A DNA stretch of 64,000 nt from Scopulariopsis brevicaulis (lineage: Eukaryota > Ascomycota > Sordariomycetes > Microascales > Microascaceae): NCBI GenBank assembly GCA_017657125.1, contig JAGFNX010000383.1, forward strand, positions 49,197 to 113,196, read 5' to 3'. The position numbers and the translations under genes were made by a program. Position 1 is the first letter of the stretch. Each line of letters opens with the position of its first letter. Under the pieces are notes generated by a model. That model saw only the letters and a program-made list of their open reading frames with translations, searched no databases and had not been told where the DNA came from. Shown piece after piece: positions 12,318 to 24,398 of the stretch.

Positions 12318-15300
12318 TTACGCGGGGACACCTCCGCACGTCGATGACGGGGGCGCGGAGGTGTTGGCGGGTTGACGTGCTGACATGGCGAAGAGGTGTA
12401 CATGTGGAAGAGGCGTACATATGATGAGGGCGTGGGAAGGTATAATGGCTGGGACGAAACGGCTCACGAAGATTTTGGATTTTCTTTTGCGGGTTCTTGT
12501 ATAGCGGATCATGTTTTCTTTTGCTGTTCTGGTTGGCATCGTTCTTGCTTGGGTAGGGAAACACGGGAAAGCATCTTGGATATTCAGCTTCTTTCATGTA
12601 CATGATGGTTTATGTCTGGGTTTTGGCAACGGAGTCTTGTTTGGGATAAGGGCGGTTAGGGCACCGCTCTTGATGGCTTTCGCATAGATAGACTTTATCG
12701 CCAGCGCGTCTGGCGGGTAATACAACACGCCGGATTCCTGGATATCTTCCCTGGTCAGTCTAACTGGAGTGCGGTTGTGCCTTGCGGTGGGTCGTCGCAG
12801 CCCAGCCTAGGGCAGGGTGAGCGAGACATCGTCGCTCGCACTCACGGGCCCTGGCCACTACAAGATTCTGCGTGTAAGCTATTTTACGAGAAAAGAAGCG
12901 GCATCTTCTTCAGTGTTCCCCCGGTACGTCAGCTCCAACATGCGTAGCTGAACGCCTCTCAACTCCTCGGCAGTTTCCGAGACGGTTCCATAACTGGAAG
13001 TTTCGTTCCAGCACCAGCCCTTTGCGACGCACCGGTGTCTCACTCGTCACCCATTTAGCATGTCTGCCGCCGTATAATGAGAGTTCCTGGACTAGGGAGC
13101 GCCGTCGGACCAGGCTCTGCTGGAGACAGGTCGAGCTGAGAGCACTGCGGCATGGGCTCCAAGTGGGTAGGCGACGTGAGTACAACCGCGTACCCAGTGT
13201 TAAGTAGGCGGCCGTTGGCTTGACAAGCTGTGGTGGGGTGAGACCACATCCTGCAGAGAGGGCTGCGTGGTCGACTGGCGTTCGACAGTTGGTCAGTTCC
13301 GGGGTCCCCTGGCCAACCTTCCTCACCACAACTGGGGTAGACGCGACATTGCTCAGCCCGGGCTCCCCAAAGCCAACCTTATCCCGCGAGGCAGTATTTC
13401 AACCGTTCCGAGCAATACAGGTCACCATTTCTTCCAATCCAGATCGGGTGTCCAACCTCTGAAAGAGCCGGGGAACACGGCGGGCAGGGCACATCGGCTG
13501 GAAAGGTGTCGCGTGGTTCAAACTGCGGCGCGGGCTATCTACACACCGAAATGAGTAGTATCACGCTTTGAGATGCGCCCATGAGACGCTGTAGGCTCAC
13601 TGATAAAAATCAAGGCGTGGGTTCTCACCGGAACCCATTCATCGGCTTGGTATTGGCATTGCGCCTTCGAAGCAGAGCTAGTCAGTCTGTCAGTAGGGAA
13701 TGGATGGGGCAGCAGAGGAAGACGAGAAAAAAAATTCGTCAGTGAGCTCAGGCCGGCACTTTAGATGACACAACCAGTGATGCTGAAGTGGTCGTGCCGA
13801 TATCTACAAGTTTGCCGAGAGGGAAAGACAGCTGGAACTGGCAGACGCCACTTATACTTGAGCTCCACGAAAGCGGGTAGGCGAGGCCGTAGAGGAACAG
13901 GCGCTCGGTCCCATCGAGTTTGCTGGCCCCGACGCCACCAAACCGCCTACCAGATGCAGGTGAGACATGAGTGAGCTGTTGTTGGTCGATGGAGTGCAAG
14001 GGGGTTGAGGCAGGCGAGCATCGGCGAGGCACCAGGGGCATGTGGCCGACCGAACCAGGGCCAAGAATAGGATTGTCCAGGGGGCGGTCACGAGTCGATG
14101 GCTCCCCCAACATACGAGGTAAGCTGTCAAGTCGGGGCTGTGGGTAACGTTGGGAGAGGCCCGTCGTGGGGTTGTACAGGTGGTCTCGGCCCTCTTAACC
14201 CCCTGGATGACCCACGACCCCTGAACGCGGGATCTCACGGTAGCTGGGTGGTCCGTGAGCGCAACCTTGCTTCCTGAACGAGTACGAAGTGCTCGGTGAA
14301 AATGCAGGCCCCAACACCATGGGCGGAGAGTGGCAAAGAGCGAAGAAGGCAAGTTTGCTCTTTGCATATACCGGTTTCGCGGAGGACGGAACAGCTCCGT
14401 TGTCGGTTTCGCGGGGAAATGATGACTGCGTTGTCTCTCCTTGGATGGATTTGGGCATTGTGGGTACAGGTGTCGGACGGGTAGCTAGGGAATACATGTA
14501 TAAGCGGGATATCGCGGAACCTCTTTTGACGGCCTCGACACATGCCCTTCGTGTCCCCTATCGACTCGTCACAACCAGGGAGCGCCCTTCTCGCTCATGC
14601 CCTCGCCCGCCCCAACACTCGGAAAGAGAATGCTCGTCGGCGCCCCTGCCCGGAGTGCGATGTAACTCTGTAACTCTGCCGTGCCGTCCCTCGTGCCTCC
14701 CAGCGCCCAGCAGCCAATGAGCTCTGCAGCCGGGCAGCGTCAATCTGGAGGGGCTAGTCGGGTCATTGCGGGCCCCTAAAAGCTGCACCACCCTTGCACA
14801 TATTACCAGAAAATCCCAAGATATAATTTTAATCCTGCCCGTGTCAACCTTCCCCTTTCCCGACGCCGCGCATCCCAGCCCGAGCCAAGAGGAAGCAGCG
14901 AGCTGGTGGAAGGTCTCCCCCGTCACCCCATCCAAGGGCTAAAACCAGTCATTTCTCTTCTCCCCTCACAGCTTCACATGTGCGCGTCGAGGAAGCGTCC
15001 GTGGTAGCTTGGCACCAGCTCCCAGGTCCTGGACCCACCGTGACTGCCCGCTCCTGGATGATTTTGGTTGACGATCTCGATCTCTGCGCTTCGTGATCCC
15101 ATGAAGTGGCTCGCTCCTTCCCTTACTCTCAGTTACTGACTCGTCCTCCTCGAAGAGGAAGGGACCCCTCGTTACATACTCTCCTACGTTGCTCGCTCCT
15201 GCTTCAGTCACTCATTTAATTTTTTCCTTCACCGTCTTGCTTAGCGTACCTAATCGTCTGGCGCCCATGCTTTTCGACATCTGCCCAATTGATACAAGCA

Positions 15301-15534
15301 CCCATTCAGCCTATCCTTTAATACTCCTCTCCTTTTCTCTATCGATAGCCAGTTACCCCATGCACGAACCTTGCCGAACGAACGTGCCTTTACCGGAGAC
15401 GCGCTGCCTCGATCGGCCGTCCTAGCCGCCGCCTCGAGCCTCTCTACCCCTTATCCTCGAAACCACGGCGACGAACCACAGTATCGCCTACCGACGACAC
15501 GAACCGTCCGACACCCCCGTTTCCCGCAGCTAGG
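12318..15534. other. 3.2-kb intergenic region
   Basis: The longest gene-free stretch in the window. Frames of up to 170 codons exist but overlap on opposite strands, lack recognisable motifs and do not join through introns. I see no transposon ORF, terminal repeats or strong AT bias. The right end, from about 15200, is pyrimidine-rich and likely the leader of the zinc-finger-like gene. Confidence 0.5.
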
Positions 15535-17754
15535 ATGTCGGAGGCCACACCTACGAAGTCGGACTCGGGTACCCCAGGCCCCAAGTACCCGGCACCGAAG
15601 GACAAGGTGTGCCAGTGGTGCGGTGTGGCCTTCACTTCCTCCTCCCTCGGCCGCCACCTCGACCAGTTTATCAAGAGCAAGAAGCCGAAGCCCCCCGACG
15701 ACGTGCACGATGTCGATGAGATCCGGAGGCAGCGGGGCAACATTACCCGTCGTCAGCCGCGGAACTCCCTTCGAAGGAGGGAGACCCTGACGCCGGCGGG
15801 TACTCCAAATGGGCCTGCTCTCAAAGACCTTCCCTCGGGTCAGGACCCTTCGGGAGTCGCTTCGCCATTCTCTCCAAACGACCCAAATCCCAAGACCCAG
15901 GCCCCGCCGCCGTGGGAGCTGACGGGCGTAATCAGCGAGGCTATCCGGAATGGGGACACCAACGGGAATGGCACGCGGAATGGCCAGCAGCGTTCCGTGA
16001 GTCGACAGGCCGCCCACAAGGCTCAGTTCGATGCGAGGAGCAAGTTGACGGATGCGACTGACTCGGCGAGGGCGGCTGAGCTGGCGTTACGGGAGCTTAT
16101 GGGGTCCTTAAGAGCAGCCAAGTAAGACACCTTGATATTGGCCCCTGTATCCCCCACCAAAAAAAGGGGGGCTCTTTGTGCTTCGGAGGCGGGCTCGTAC
16201 TAACTCGTCGGGTGAACCTGTAGGAACCAATTCTCTGCCTCGTCGGTCCCTTTCGACTTCGACCCTCTTGGCTTCGACTTCCCTGCGCTGACTTTGCAGT
16301 GTCTTCGTCCTCCCCCGACACTCTTCTCGTCTACACAGTACCCCTCCCCTACCTCTTGGTCGATACAAGCACCGGGATCACGAGAGTTCGAGGCTCTGAG
16401 ATCATACTTCCAGGAGGAGTTCAGGGTATGGAAGGTTCAGTGTGCCACTGCAACGACGGCGATCAGCGAAGAGCTCCAATACCCCCCACAGACCGGTCCG
16501 CCTCGAGATGTTAAGCGCGAGTTGAAAAAGGTTGAGGAGCGCTGCTCGGAACTCGAACGACAGATCCAAGATCATCTACATTCGTCATACGCCGTCTGGG
16601 ACTCCCTGCCACGGCAGAGAAAGGACGAGCTCTGGCTGCTGGAGATGGCGAGAAGCGTTGGCAGGAGACACAAGGAGGTGGAGACGCTTAAGGAGGAGCG
16701 CCAGATCAAGATGCAACGGATCTCACACTTGGAATCGCAGATCGATCATCTGACGAGGCTGCAACAGCCCCGCGAGTTCAGGGCAATGGCGCCTCAGACG
16801 ATCGCGGTGGATTCAAAAATGATGAATCTTATTCTCGAGCAGGGCCTAAACGGGGCCCAGGGCGTAGGGTTTGGCGTCGACAACCGGCATGTGGACTTGC
16901 ACTCGATCGTGTCTCAGTCGATTGAGCGGTGGAAGGCGGTGGTTGTCTCACAGCGAGTCTCGGGCAATAGCCTCAACGGCCAGAAGTCATTGCCGGAGAC
17001 TCCAACATCGGTCTCTGCGGGTGGCACGATGCGGCCAGATGGGCAGCCGAACAGCCAGGCGATATTGGCACCGCAGTCAACGCACGAAACGCAGCAGCGC
17101 ACCTCGCCACAGCAGTCTCACATCAAGCGGCAGACCTCTGGAAGCACAAGCGGCCTCTCGATGGAAATCCAGCCCCCGCTACAGAATGGCGTGAGCAGTT
17201 CTCGCTCCGAGGATTCAGACGCGGATGGGGACGCGGACGGGGACGTCGATGTTGATAACGCCATGGACGCGGTGGTTAGTGCGGATGCGGATGCGGACGG
17301 CGATGCAGACGCCGATGGGGACGAGGACGCCGACGCCGAGATGGAGGACGATGTGGGATATCCGATGATGCACCAGACCATGGCGGCTCCAGGGCAAGCC
17401 CAGCAGCAGCAGGTTGCCCAGCAGCTTTCCCAGCATCAGCCTCAGCACCAACCCCAACATCAACCACAGCACCAGGCTCAATACCAGCCTCAGCATCAAC
17501 TCCAACAACAACAGCACCAGCAACCGCAGCAGCATCAACAGCAGCAGAATGAACTCATTGTCCCGAGGACAAGGGGCCATGTCCAGAGACAACCAGACGC
17601 TCCGTACATGATGCGGCACACCGTGAGCATGCCCATACCGCGGGGCTCGATCACGGTGAGCAGGTCGGTGCCGAGCATGAACGCCGCGACGGCGATGCAT
17701 GGCAACGCGGCACTGGCGATGCACGGGAACGGAAACGACATGTACATGGGATAG
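15535..17754 (+). CDS. zinc-finger-like protein with acidic and Gln/His-rich tracts, function unknown
   Basis: Two exons, 15535-16121 and 16224-17754, give 705 residues. The intron is required: the exon 1 donor coincides with a TAA, and splicing restores a conserved-looking NQFSASSVPFDFDPLGFDFP block. Residues 26-41 form CQWCGVAF then GRH, a C-x2-C-x11-H arrangement like a small treble-clef or C2H-type finger, followed by a basic ITRRQPRNS stretch. The middle (about 260-380) is charged and probably coiled coil. About 526-572 is an Asp/Ala/Gly repeat, and about 589-640 is Gln/His/Pro-rich. I recall similar N-termini in uncharacterised Pezizomycotina proteins, so it is probably a conserved nuclear protein; no function is assigned. 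Confidence 0.85.
17215..17345 (+). repeat. GAC/GAT/GCG-rich coding minisatellite
   Basis: Imperfect hexameric repeats of the gAYgcg/gAYggg type encode alternating Asp-Ala and Asp-Gly pairs in the zinc-finger-like protein. Likely length-variable between strains. Confidence 0.75.
17401..17550 (+). repeat. CAG/CAA/CAT-rich coding tract
   Basis: Codes for Gln, His and Pro repeats (units such as QHQP) at residues about 589-640 of the same protein. Mixed CAG and CAA codons are present. Confidence 0.75.
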
Positions 17755-19286
17755 ACTTTAATATGGGACTTGTTCATCTCTGGGCCGGACATTTCACACC
17801 TGAAAAGCATACCAGGAGGAACTCAAAAATACAACTAATACTTCTTTTTTCTTTTCCTAATCGTCGCCGATTGAGCTGGACTGGGAGTGCAAAAAAAGGG
17901 AATCAGACCTGGGAAAATGTACAGGGGCTTGTTACGGTTCCCCGGGGCCACGGAATATAATTCTTAGTGAAGCTTGAGTCACAATGCTCCCGAGTAATCG
18001 TGCCTAGTATTGTGAAGTATGAATCTCATAGAATTGGCATTGGAAAGTTCTGTTGTAAAAGGAGGGGCATCGCTTCAGGGGGATGCTTGCATGAGAAGGT
18101 CATGTGGGCGACGGCCCCAGCGGGGCTGCAACGGCGGGCAGCGGCGGTAAGGCTGTTGCAGGGAGCTGACAGGTTCGGCTGTGAGGCTTTGCGTGGCGCC
18201 GATGCCGAATGGGGACATGTCGGGTCTTGTAGGGGGGATCTGGACCGCTTTGGGAGAAGAGGAGTTGGCTTCGGTCGAGTTGGTTGGTGCGGGCGGTCTC
18301 GCGTGCACTTGCCGAGTACCTCGTACCGATTCGGCTCCTGGGGCCGCTAGAGACGTCGTTGGCCTTGGTTCTCTCCATTGTGGGCATTAATGCCAACTAC
18401 GTCAATAGTACTCTGTATCGATACTTTAATGTTGTACAAGTAGTACTCGACATTGCTCAACGCATAACGCCTGACGTTGCGAGTGCGTGTGCTGTGGAGG
18501 TACCCCTTGGGACCTCGACCGAAATAGCAATGCCGACCCCGGCGGGCTCCGTAAAGACGTTACAAGCGAGTCATTACATCCCGGCACCGGGGCCCCAGAG
18601 CCATGTTTGATTTCTCATACAGGTATGGGCCGGGGATAGAAGTACAAGATACATACTTTCCGGAACCGAAACAGCTGGCCGTGGCGACTCGGAGCGGTAC
18701 CGGTACACAGATACATGCCCGCCCGGACGTCCCAACCCAAGTCCCCCGCCGACCCTCACGCTTTGCTCGGTGACTTAGCGTCTCATAATAGTCTCCCATC
18801 CCGCACCCGGGGCAAAACGAACCCTTTTTCAATAAAATTCCTCCAAGCCCTTTTCTTGCACGGTCTTTGTTGGGGCCTTAGGATCACACCTTTTTTTGTC
18901 ACTTTTTACCGGTGTTCTGCCTGAAAGTTACATATTTTGAGAGACATCCCTTGACGGTTTCTGGGTTCCTTTTGCGAAACCCTCAACCGTGATTCCCACC
19001 TTTCCTCAACCATCTCACAATTCCGCCCCTCAACTTGCGACATTCGCTTTCGCGCTATATACGCTCATTGATCTCCGTTGCGACTCCTCGTGGCCAACTT
19101 GTCCCGCTACGTCATTCTCTTCCCGCCCCCGGACAGCAGCCCCGGAAACACGCCCCGGGAACGAGGGCAATAACGGTCGCCCGCCCGCGCCACGGAAATA
19201 CAGCACCCAGCGCCCCCCGCCGAGAGAGCCGGCCTCAACCCCACCACACCAGCCAGAAGCCCGCGACAGGCAAAAAACGCGACGAA
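17755..19286. other. 1.5-kb intergenic region
   Basis: No gene supported. The last 300 bases are C-rich and likely promoter and leader of the NMNAT gene. Confidence 0.5.
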
Positions 19287-20573
19287 ATGACGCAGCCGCC
19301 CCCCGACGGGATCCCCATGTCACCGTCCACCATGACGCTCGAGACGTACCGGTTTCCCTCGCACCGGCTACGGAGGCAATTGAAGGAGCCGGGCAAGACG
19401 CCCCTGGTGCTGGTTGCCTGCGGATCCTGTGAGTTTGTCGCATTTTTCGGAGGGGCGATCTTGGCCCCTCTTCCCTCATGCCCCCGCTTCTCTTCCGATG
19501 GGGGCTCCGAACTGACGGGGGCGACGGGTTGCGCCGCGGATAGTCTCGCCGGTTACGTTTTTGCATCTGAGGATGTTCCCCATGGCGGCGGATTACTGCA
19601 AGCACTCGAACAGCGAGTATGAGGTTGTCGGCGGGTATGTGCTTCGCTGGTCCGGTCCGGCTTCCCCCGCGCGTTGCCTGGGAGGTTAGGCTAACAGCTT
19701 GTTTCAGATACCTATCCCCGGTGTCCGACGGGTACAAGGTATGCTCGGGATCATGGCTAGCAACACGGCGCGCCATGCGCTCCAGAAACAAAGGCTGACT
19801 CATGGGGTATAGAAAGCTGGACTCGCGCCCGGCTCCCATCGGTATGTCCCACCCCGAGATGGCCGCTGCGAGACCCCCGGCTAACCGCATCCAGGGTGCG
19901 CATGTGCGAGCTAGCAGTCGAGCACTCCCCGTCCATAATGGTCGACCCCTACGAGGCCATAAGCGTGCGTTGACCCCCTCACGCTCCCTCGTCGCGCGGG
20001 AGCGCCTCTAACACGAAGCTCCGCAGCCCGATTACATCCCCACCGCCAAGGTTCTCGACCACTTCGAGCACGAGATCGACGCCGCACTGCCCGAGGGCGG
20101 TGTGCTGTCCGCCGACGGCACGACGCGCATCAAGCCGCGGATAGCGCTGCTCGCCGGCGCGGACCTCATCCAGACCATGAGCCAGCCCGAGGTCTGGAGC
20201 CCCGACGACCTCGAGCACATCCTCGGCCGGTTCGGCGCCTTCATCGTCGAGAGGGCGGGGACCGACATTCACCAGGCGCTGGCGAGCCTGCAGCGGTGGA
20301 GGCGGAACATTCACGTCATCCAGCAGGTGTTCCAGAATAACATGAGCAGCACGCAGATCCGGCTGCATATCAAGCGGGACATGAGTGTTCGCTACCGTGA
20401 GTGTCCCGGGGGTTCCCTGCGGGGGAAGGTATCCGGTTTCGGGGGGGGATTGTGGCTAACAGTTCTTGCCAGTCATTCCGGACCCTGTCATCGACTACAT
20501 CGAGAAGACGGGGCTCTACCAGGAGAGGCCTCCTTCCAGCGAGGCCACGCCTGAGCCGCCGGGCAAGAGCTAG
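19287..20573 (+). CDS. nicotinamide-nucleotide adenylyltransferase (NMNAT)
   Basis: Seven exons: 19287-19428, 19544-19634, 19708-19738, 19813-19841, 19895-19964, 20027-20396 and 20473-20573; 277 residues. The nucleotidyltransferase motif GSFSPVTYLHLRMF (about residues 46-59) is rebuilt across intron 1 and contains the x-x-x-H signature. SPVSDGYKKAGLAPGSHR follows, matching the family's conserved Lys/Gly/His stretch, and MSSTQIR near residue 225 is the C-terminal ISSTxIR-type motif. The enzyme joins ATP to NMN or NaMN to make NAD or its acid, the last shared step of NAD synthesis. All phases agree, including two very short exons (31 and 29 nt). Family is firm; localisation is not visible. Confidence 0.93.
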
Positions 20574-20920
20574 CCTGGACGAGACATCTTCACTCGGTCT
20601 TTGACGCTCAGCATCCTTTCTTTTTGTCACATCATGTTCAGCCTTTGTTCAGTCACGCACGTTGCTTTTTTTTTTGTTTCGGAGCGGAACGGTAGACGTT
20701 AATTTCCTACTACTCGGGCGTTTTAGGGAGGGAGGACGGGGTGCTTGAGATATACACGAGATGTTGCGGTTTGAAGAGAAAGAGGGAGAACCGTGACCTC
20801 GTCGATGGGCATGGCGGGGAAGTACTTGTTTATAGAGGCGGCTTGGGACCATACATGTATGGCCCAGTGGTACTTGGATAGAGACGGAATATCGCGCATT
20901 GGCATCGCGAGAAGGGCGAG

Positions 20921-21031
20921 GGAATTAGAGTCATTGCCGTCCTTGAGTCATGTCTTTGGACTGATCCTGCTGCCAGGGAATTAGAGTCAATGCCGTCCTC
21001 GAGTCATGTCCTTGGACTGATCCTGCTGCCA
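20921..21031. repeat. 56-bp direct tandem duplication
   Basis: Two copies with a 56-base period begin at 20921 and 20977. They differ at only about three positions over 55 bases (for example gtcatt versus gtcaat, ccttgag versus cctcgag, gtctttg versus gtccttg). The first copy carries TGAGTCA; in the second the same position reads CGAGTCA. Confidence 0.95.
20944..20950. promoter_or_regulatory. Gcn4/CPC1-type site TGAGTCA
   Basis: Perfect match to the bZIP half-palindrome TGAsTCA, 469 bases upstream of the lysyl-tRNA synthetase ATG and inside the first copy of the tandem duplication. General amino-acid control regulators bind this motif in fungi. Occupancy is not shown by sequence. Confidence 0.5.
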
Positions 21032-21149
21032 TTTCTCGTATCGTGGTTGACTGGCGCATCTCGACGGACACAAGGTCACCAGTACATTTTCTTCCCCCAC
21101 ATTAGTATGATTTATACTGTATTAGTGACTTTAGTACGCGTTCGAACGC

Positions 21150-21156
21150 TGAGTCA
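21150..21156. promoter_or_regulatory. Gcn4/CPC1-type site TGAGTCA
   Basis: Second perfect TGAGTCA, 263 bases upstream of the lysyl-tRNA synthetase ATG, a typical distance for cross-pathway control. Confidence 0.55.
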
Positions 21157-21412
21157 CTCCCTGGCGATAAAAATGCCCCTCCAACCCCGCGCACATCGGC
21201 GAAAGTCAATTTCTGCCCCACGACAGACAATTCTTGTTGGCCCGTTGAAACGCTGCGTGTAAACGGCTCGAGACTGTCGACGACTAAAAAAGCTAGGAGC
21301 CAATCCCGAGTTTTATATTGAAAGGAACCTCGTTTTCCACCAACGCCTTTTCGACCCCTCACTCCTCGAAGACCGAGCCCCAACTACCCCGCCGCAAACG
21401 GAAGCCGCGACA

Positions 21413-24109
21413 ATGGCCGACGCCGCCGCCCCCCCGACCGACAAGGTCGCGAACCTCCAGCTCGACGATGTGACGGGCGAGATGATCTCCAAGACGGAGC
21501 TGAAGAAGCGTGTCAAGGCGCGCCAGAAGGAGGCGGAGAAGGCCAAGAAGGCCGCCGCGGCGCCCGCGCCCGCGCCCTCCAAGAAGAAGGAGGCCGACGC
21601 CTCGGCGTCGGCCGAGGCGGCCGAGAAGGAGCTGACGCCCAACCAGTACTTTGAGATCCGGAGCCGGGCCGTCAACAAGCTGAGGGAGACCAAGAGCCCG
21701 AACCCGTACCCGCACAAGTTCCACGTGACGTACGACGTGCGCAAGTTGAATGAGGAGTTTGGGTACCTGAAGAGCGGGGAGACGGCGCGGGACAAGGTCA
21801 TACAGGTTGGCGCGCGGATCTTCACCAAGAGGTCGTCGGGCGCCAAGCTGGTGTTTTATGATGTGCGGAACGAGGGCGTCAAGGTGCAGGTTATGTGCCA
21901 GGCGCAGGAGGCGAGCGGCGCGGTGCTGTTTGAGGCGCAGCATGAGCACCTGAGGAGGGGTGACGTCGTTGGCATCGTTGGATTCCCTGGGCGGTAAGGC
22001 TTCCGTGTCTCGTCTGCAGGCCGTTCTCGGGTATACGGGTTGCTGATGCGTTACTAGGACCGCCCCCAAGTCGAGGCTTGCCAAGGGTGAGGAGGGCGAG
22101 CTGTCCATCTTCGCGACGGAGATTGTCCTCCTCACGCCCTGCCTTCACGCCCTCCCCGACGAGTACTACGGCTTCAAGAACCACGATGAGCGCCACCGCA
22201 AGCGGTACCTCGACCTCATCATGAACGACGCCACCCGCAACTCCATCATCACGCGCTCGCGGTACGCCCCACCTCAGACCTTCCACCCCCTTCACGTGCT
22301 AACAGCGCCGCAGCATCGTCTCGTATGTCCGCCGCTTCTTCGAGGACCGCGACTTCATCGAGGTCGAGACCCCCATGCTCAACTCCATCGCCGGCGGCGC
22401 GACCGCCAAGCCCTTCGAGACGCACCACAACGACCTCGACATGCAGATGTACATGCGCATCGCGCCGGAGCTGTTCCTCAAGATGCTCGTCGTCGGCGGG
22501 CTGAACAGGGTGTTTGAGATTGGGAAGCAGTTCAGGAACGAGGGCATCGACCGTGGGTGGCCCCTGTGCCCGGAATTGGTGTGTGCATATGCTGACGGGG
22601 AACAGTGACCCATAACCCCGAGTTCACCACCATCGAGTACTACGAGGCGTTTGCCGACTTCCACGATGGTAAGTTATATCCGGCTGAATTGCCTGGAAGG
22701 CGTGTTCTAACGGGTTACAGTGGCGAGCCGCACCGAGGAGCTCCTCTCCAGCCTCGTCAAGCACGTCACGGGCAGCTACGTCACCCACTTCACGAACCAG
22801 CACGGCCGCGAGTTCAAGATCAACTGGGAGGCGCCGTGGCCCCGCATTGACATGATTACCGGGTGAGTTGCCGCCCGTTATATCCCAGCTGTGGGATTCG
22901 CAGAGTGCTGATTGTTCTGCAGGCTCGAGAAGGCTACCGGCGAGAAGTTCCCGCCCAACGACCAGCTCCACACCGAGGAGACGAACGAGTTCCTGAAGAA
23001 GGTGCTCAAGAAGATGAATGTCGAGTGCACGCCGCCTCTGACCAACACGCGGATGATTGACACCCTGGTACGTATTGTCTACGGGGGAGAGGGGAATCGA
23101 GGTTAACGGTGTTTTTAGGTTGGCGAGTTCCTCGAGTCGCAGTGCGAGTCGCCTAGTAAGTACATCTACGTCCGTGGATAAAGGGGCGAGTAACTGACGA
23201 AGGCAGCTTTCATCATGGGTCACCCCCAGGTCATGTCTCCCCTGGCCAAGTACCACCGCGACAGTAAGTTACCCCTGCACTCCGGGGCCAAAGAAATAGT
23301 CACTGACAATCAATAGAGCCCGGTCTGTGTGAGCGCGCGGAGGTCTTCGGTACGTGACGATATAACATCATAACCTTCACCGAAGGAAGCGCCCTGCTGA
23401 CAACTTACGTAGTCGCCACCAAGGAGATTGCCAACTTCTGTAAGTCCTTTTCCGATATCACTGCTTTACGTGGCGGCTGCTGACCTGGGTAGACACCGAG
23501 TTGAACGATCCCTTCGACCAGCGTCTCCGCTTCGAGGAGCAGGCGCGCCAGAAGGCGCAGGGTGACGAGGAGGCTACGCTCATCGATGAGAACTTCTGTA
23601 CCTCTCTAGAAGTGAGTTCTCCCCAAGATCCCAGACTCTGTCAAGTATGTTTGCTAACTGGACTAGTACGGCCTGCCTCCTACTGGGTATGCACCCCCTT
23701 GAAGTAACGTCCCCCGTCTAGGTTTTCCGTGTACTAACGTTTCGAAGTGGCTGGGGTATGGGTATCGACCGCCTGGTCATGTTCCTCACCAACAACGTAC
23801 GTCCCCCCTATCCACATCCTCACATCGCTCTTCCCACCTCGCCCGTTTCATCTTCGTCCCATCCCAAGTCATCCGAATGAACGCAGCTAACGAGAAACAG
23901 TACTCCATCCACGAGGTCATCGCCTTCCCCTTCATCAAGGACGAGCAGAAGGCCGGCAAGAAGCTGGCGGCCGAGGAGGTCGGCATCGAGGCCGTCCCCG
24001 TCGAGGAGGCCCGTGAGTAGATCTCCCTTGCTTTCATTGTCCCTGTATTTTCCTGCCCCTTTTTGGTGCTCGTGTTGGGGGGTGGCTAACCGTTGTAGCT
24101 CGCAAGTAG
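21413..24109 (+). CDS. KRS1: cytosolic lysyl-tRNA synthetase
   Basis: Fifteen exons give 612 residues: 21413-21993, 22058-22261, 22314-22552, 22606-22668, 22721-22862, 22923-23067, 23119-23155, 23207-23263, 23317-23349, 23413-23439, 23493-23611, 23667-23686, 23748-23796, 23901-24012 and 24099-24109. A Lys/Ala-rich N-terminal extension (to about residue 70) is the eukaryotic tRNA-binding tail. An anticodon-binding OB domain follows (about 110-240). The class IIb catalytic core has FRNEGID (motif 2) and GGWGMGIDRL (motif 3), plus HPQVMSPLAKYHR. It charges tRNA-Lys for cytosolic translation. Every phase agrees across fourteen introns; the last coding exon is only 11 nt. Two TGAGTCA sites upstream suggest amino-acid control. 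Confidence 0.95.
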
Positions 24110-24398
24110 AGTCATAGACTAGAGGGCTTGAAGAAGGGTGGAAAATACGGTGGGTGGGCGGTTTTAGGGGGGGAACAGACCCATTGCGTAGGTAAGACTT
24201 CTGCGGAAGAAAAACATGGAAATAAAATATTGCGAGTTATGGTCGTTAGAATAGACCTAAGATTTCATCCGATATCCAATCCCTCCCGCACATGCTCTTA
24301 AAACATAACCATCAGACCAACGCGACACCCATGATCCCACACCCACAACCACCCTTGCCCACCCCTTCCAGCCCAGCAAACGCAGCCCGTTCCGGACC

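Larger units (their letters stand above)
20574..21412. other. intergenic region, lysyl-tRNA synthetase promoter
   Basis: Between NMNAT and the lysyl-tRNA synthetase. It contains a 56-bp tandem duplication and two TGAGTCA sites, listed separately. No gene is supported. Confidence 0.7.

Noticed and set aside
21359..22135. 258-codon frame antisense to lysyl-tRNA synthetase
   Set aside because: Leu/Arg-rich shadow; no family motif.
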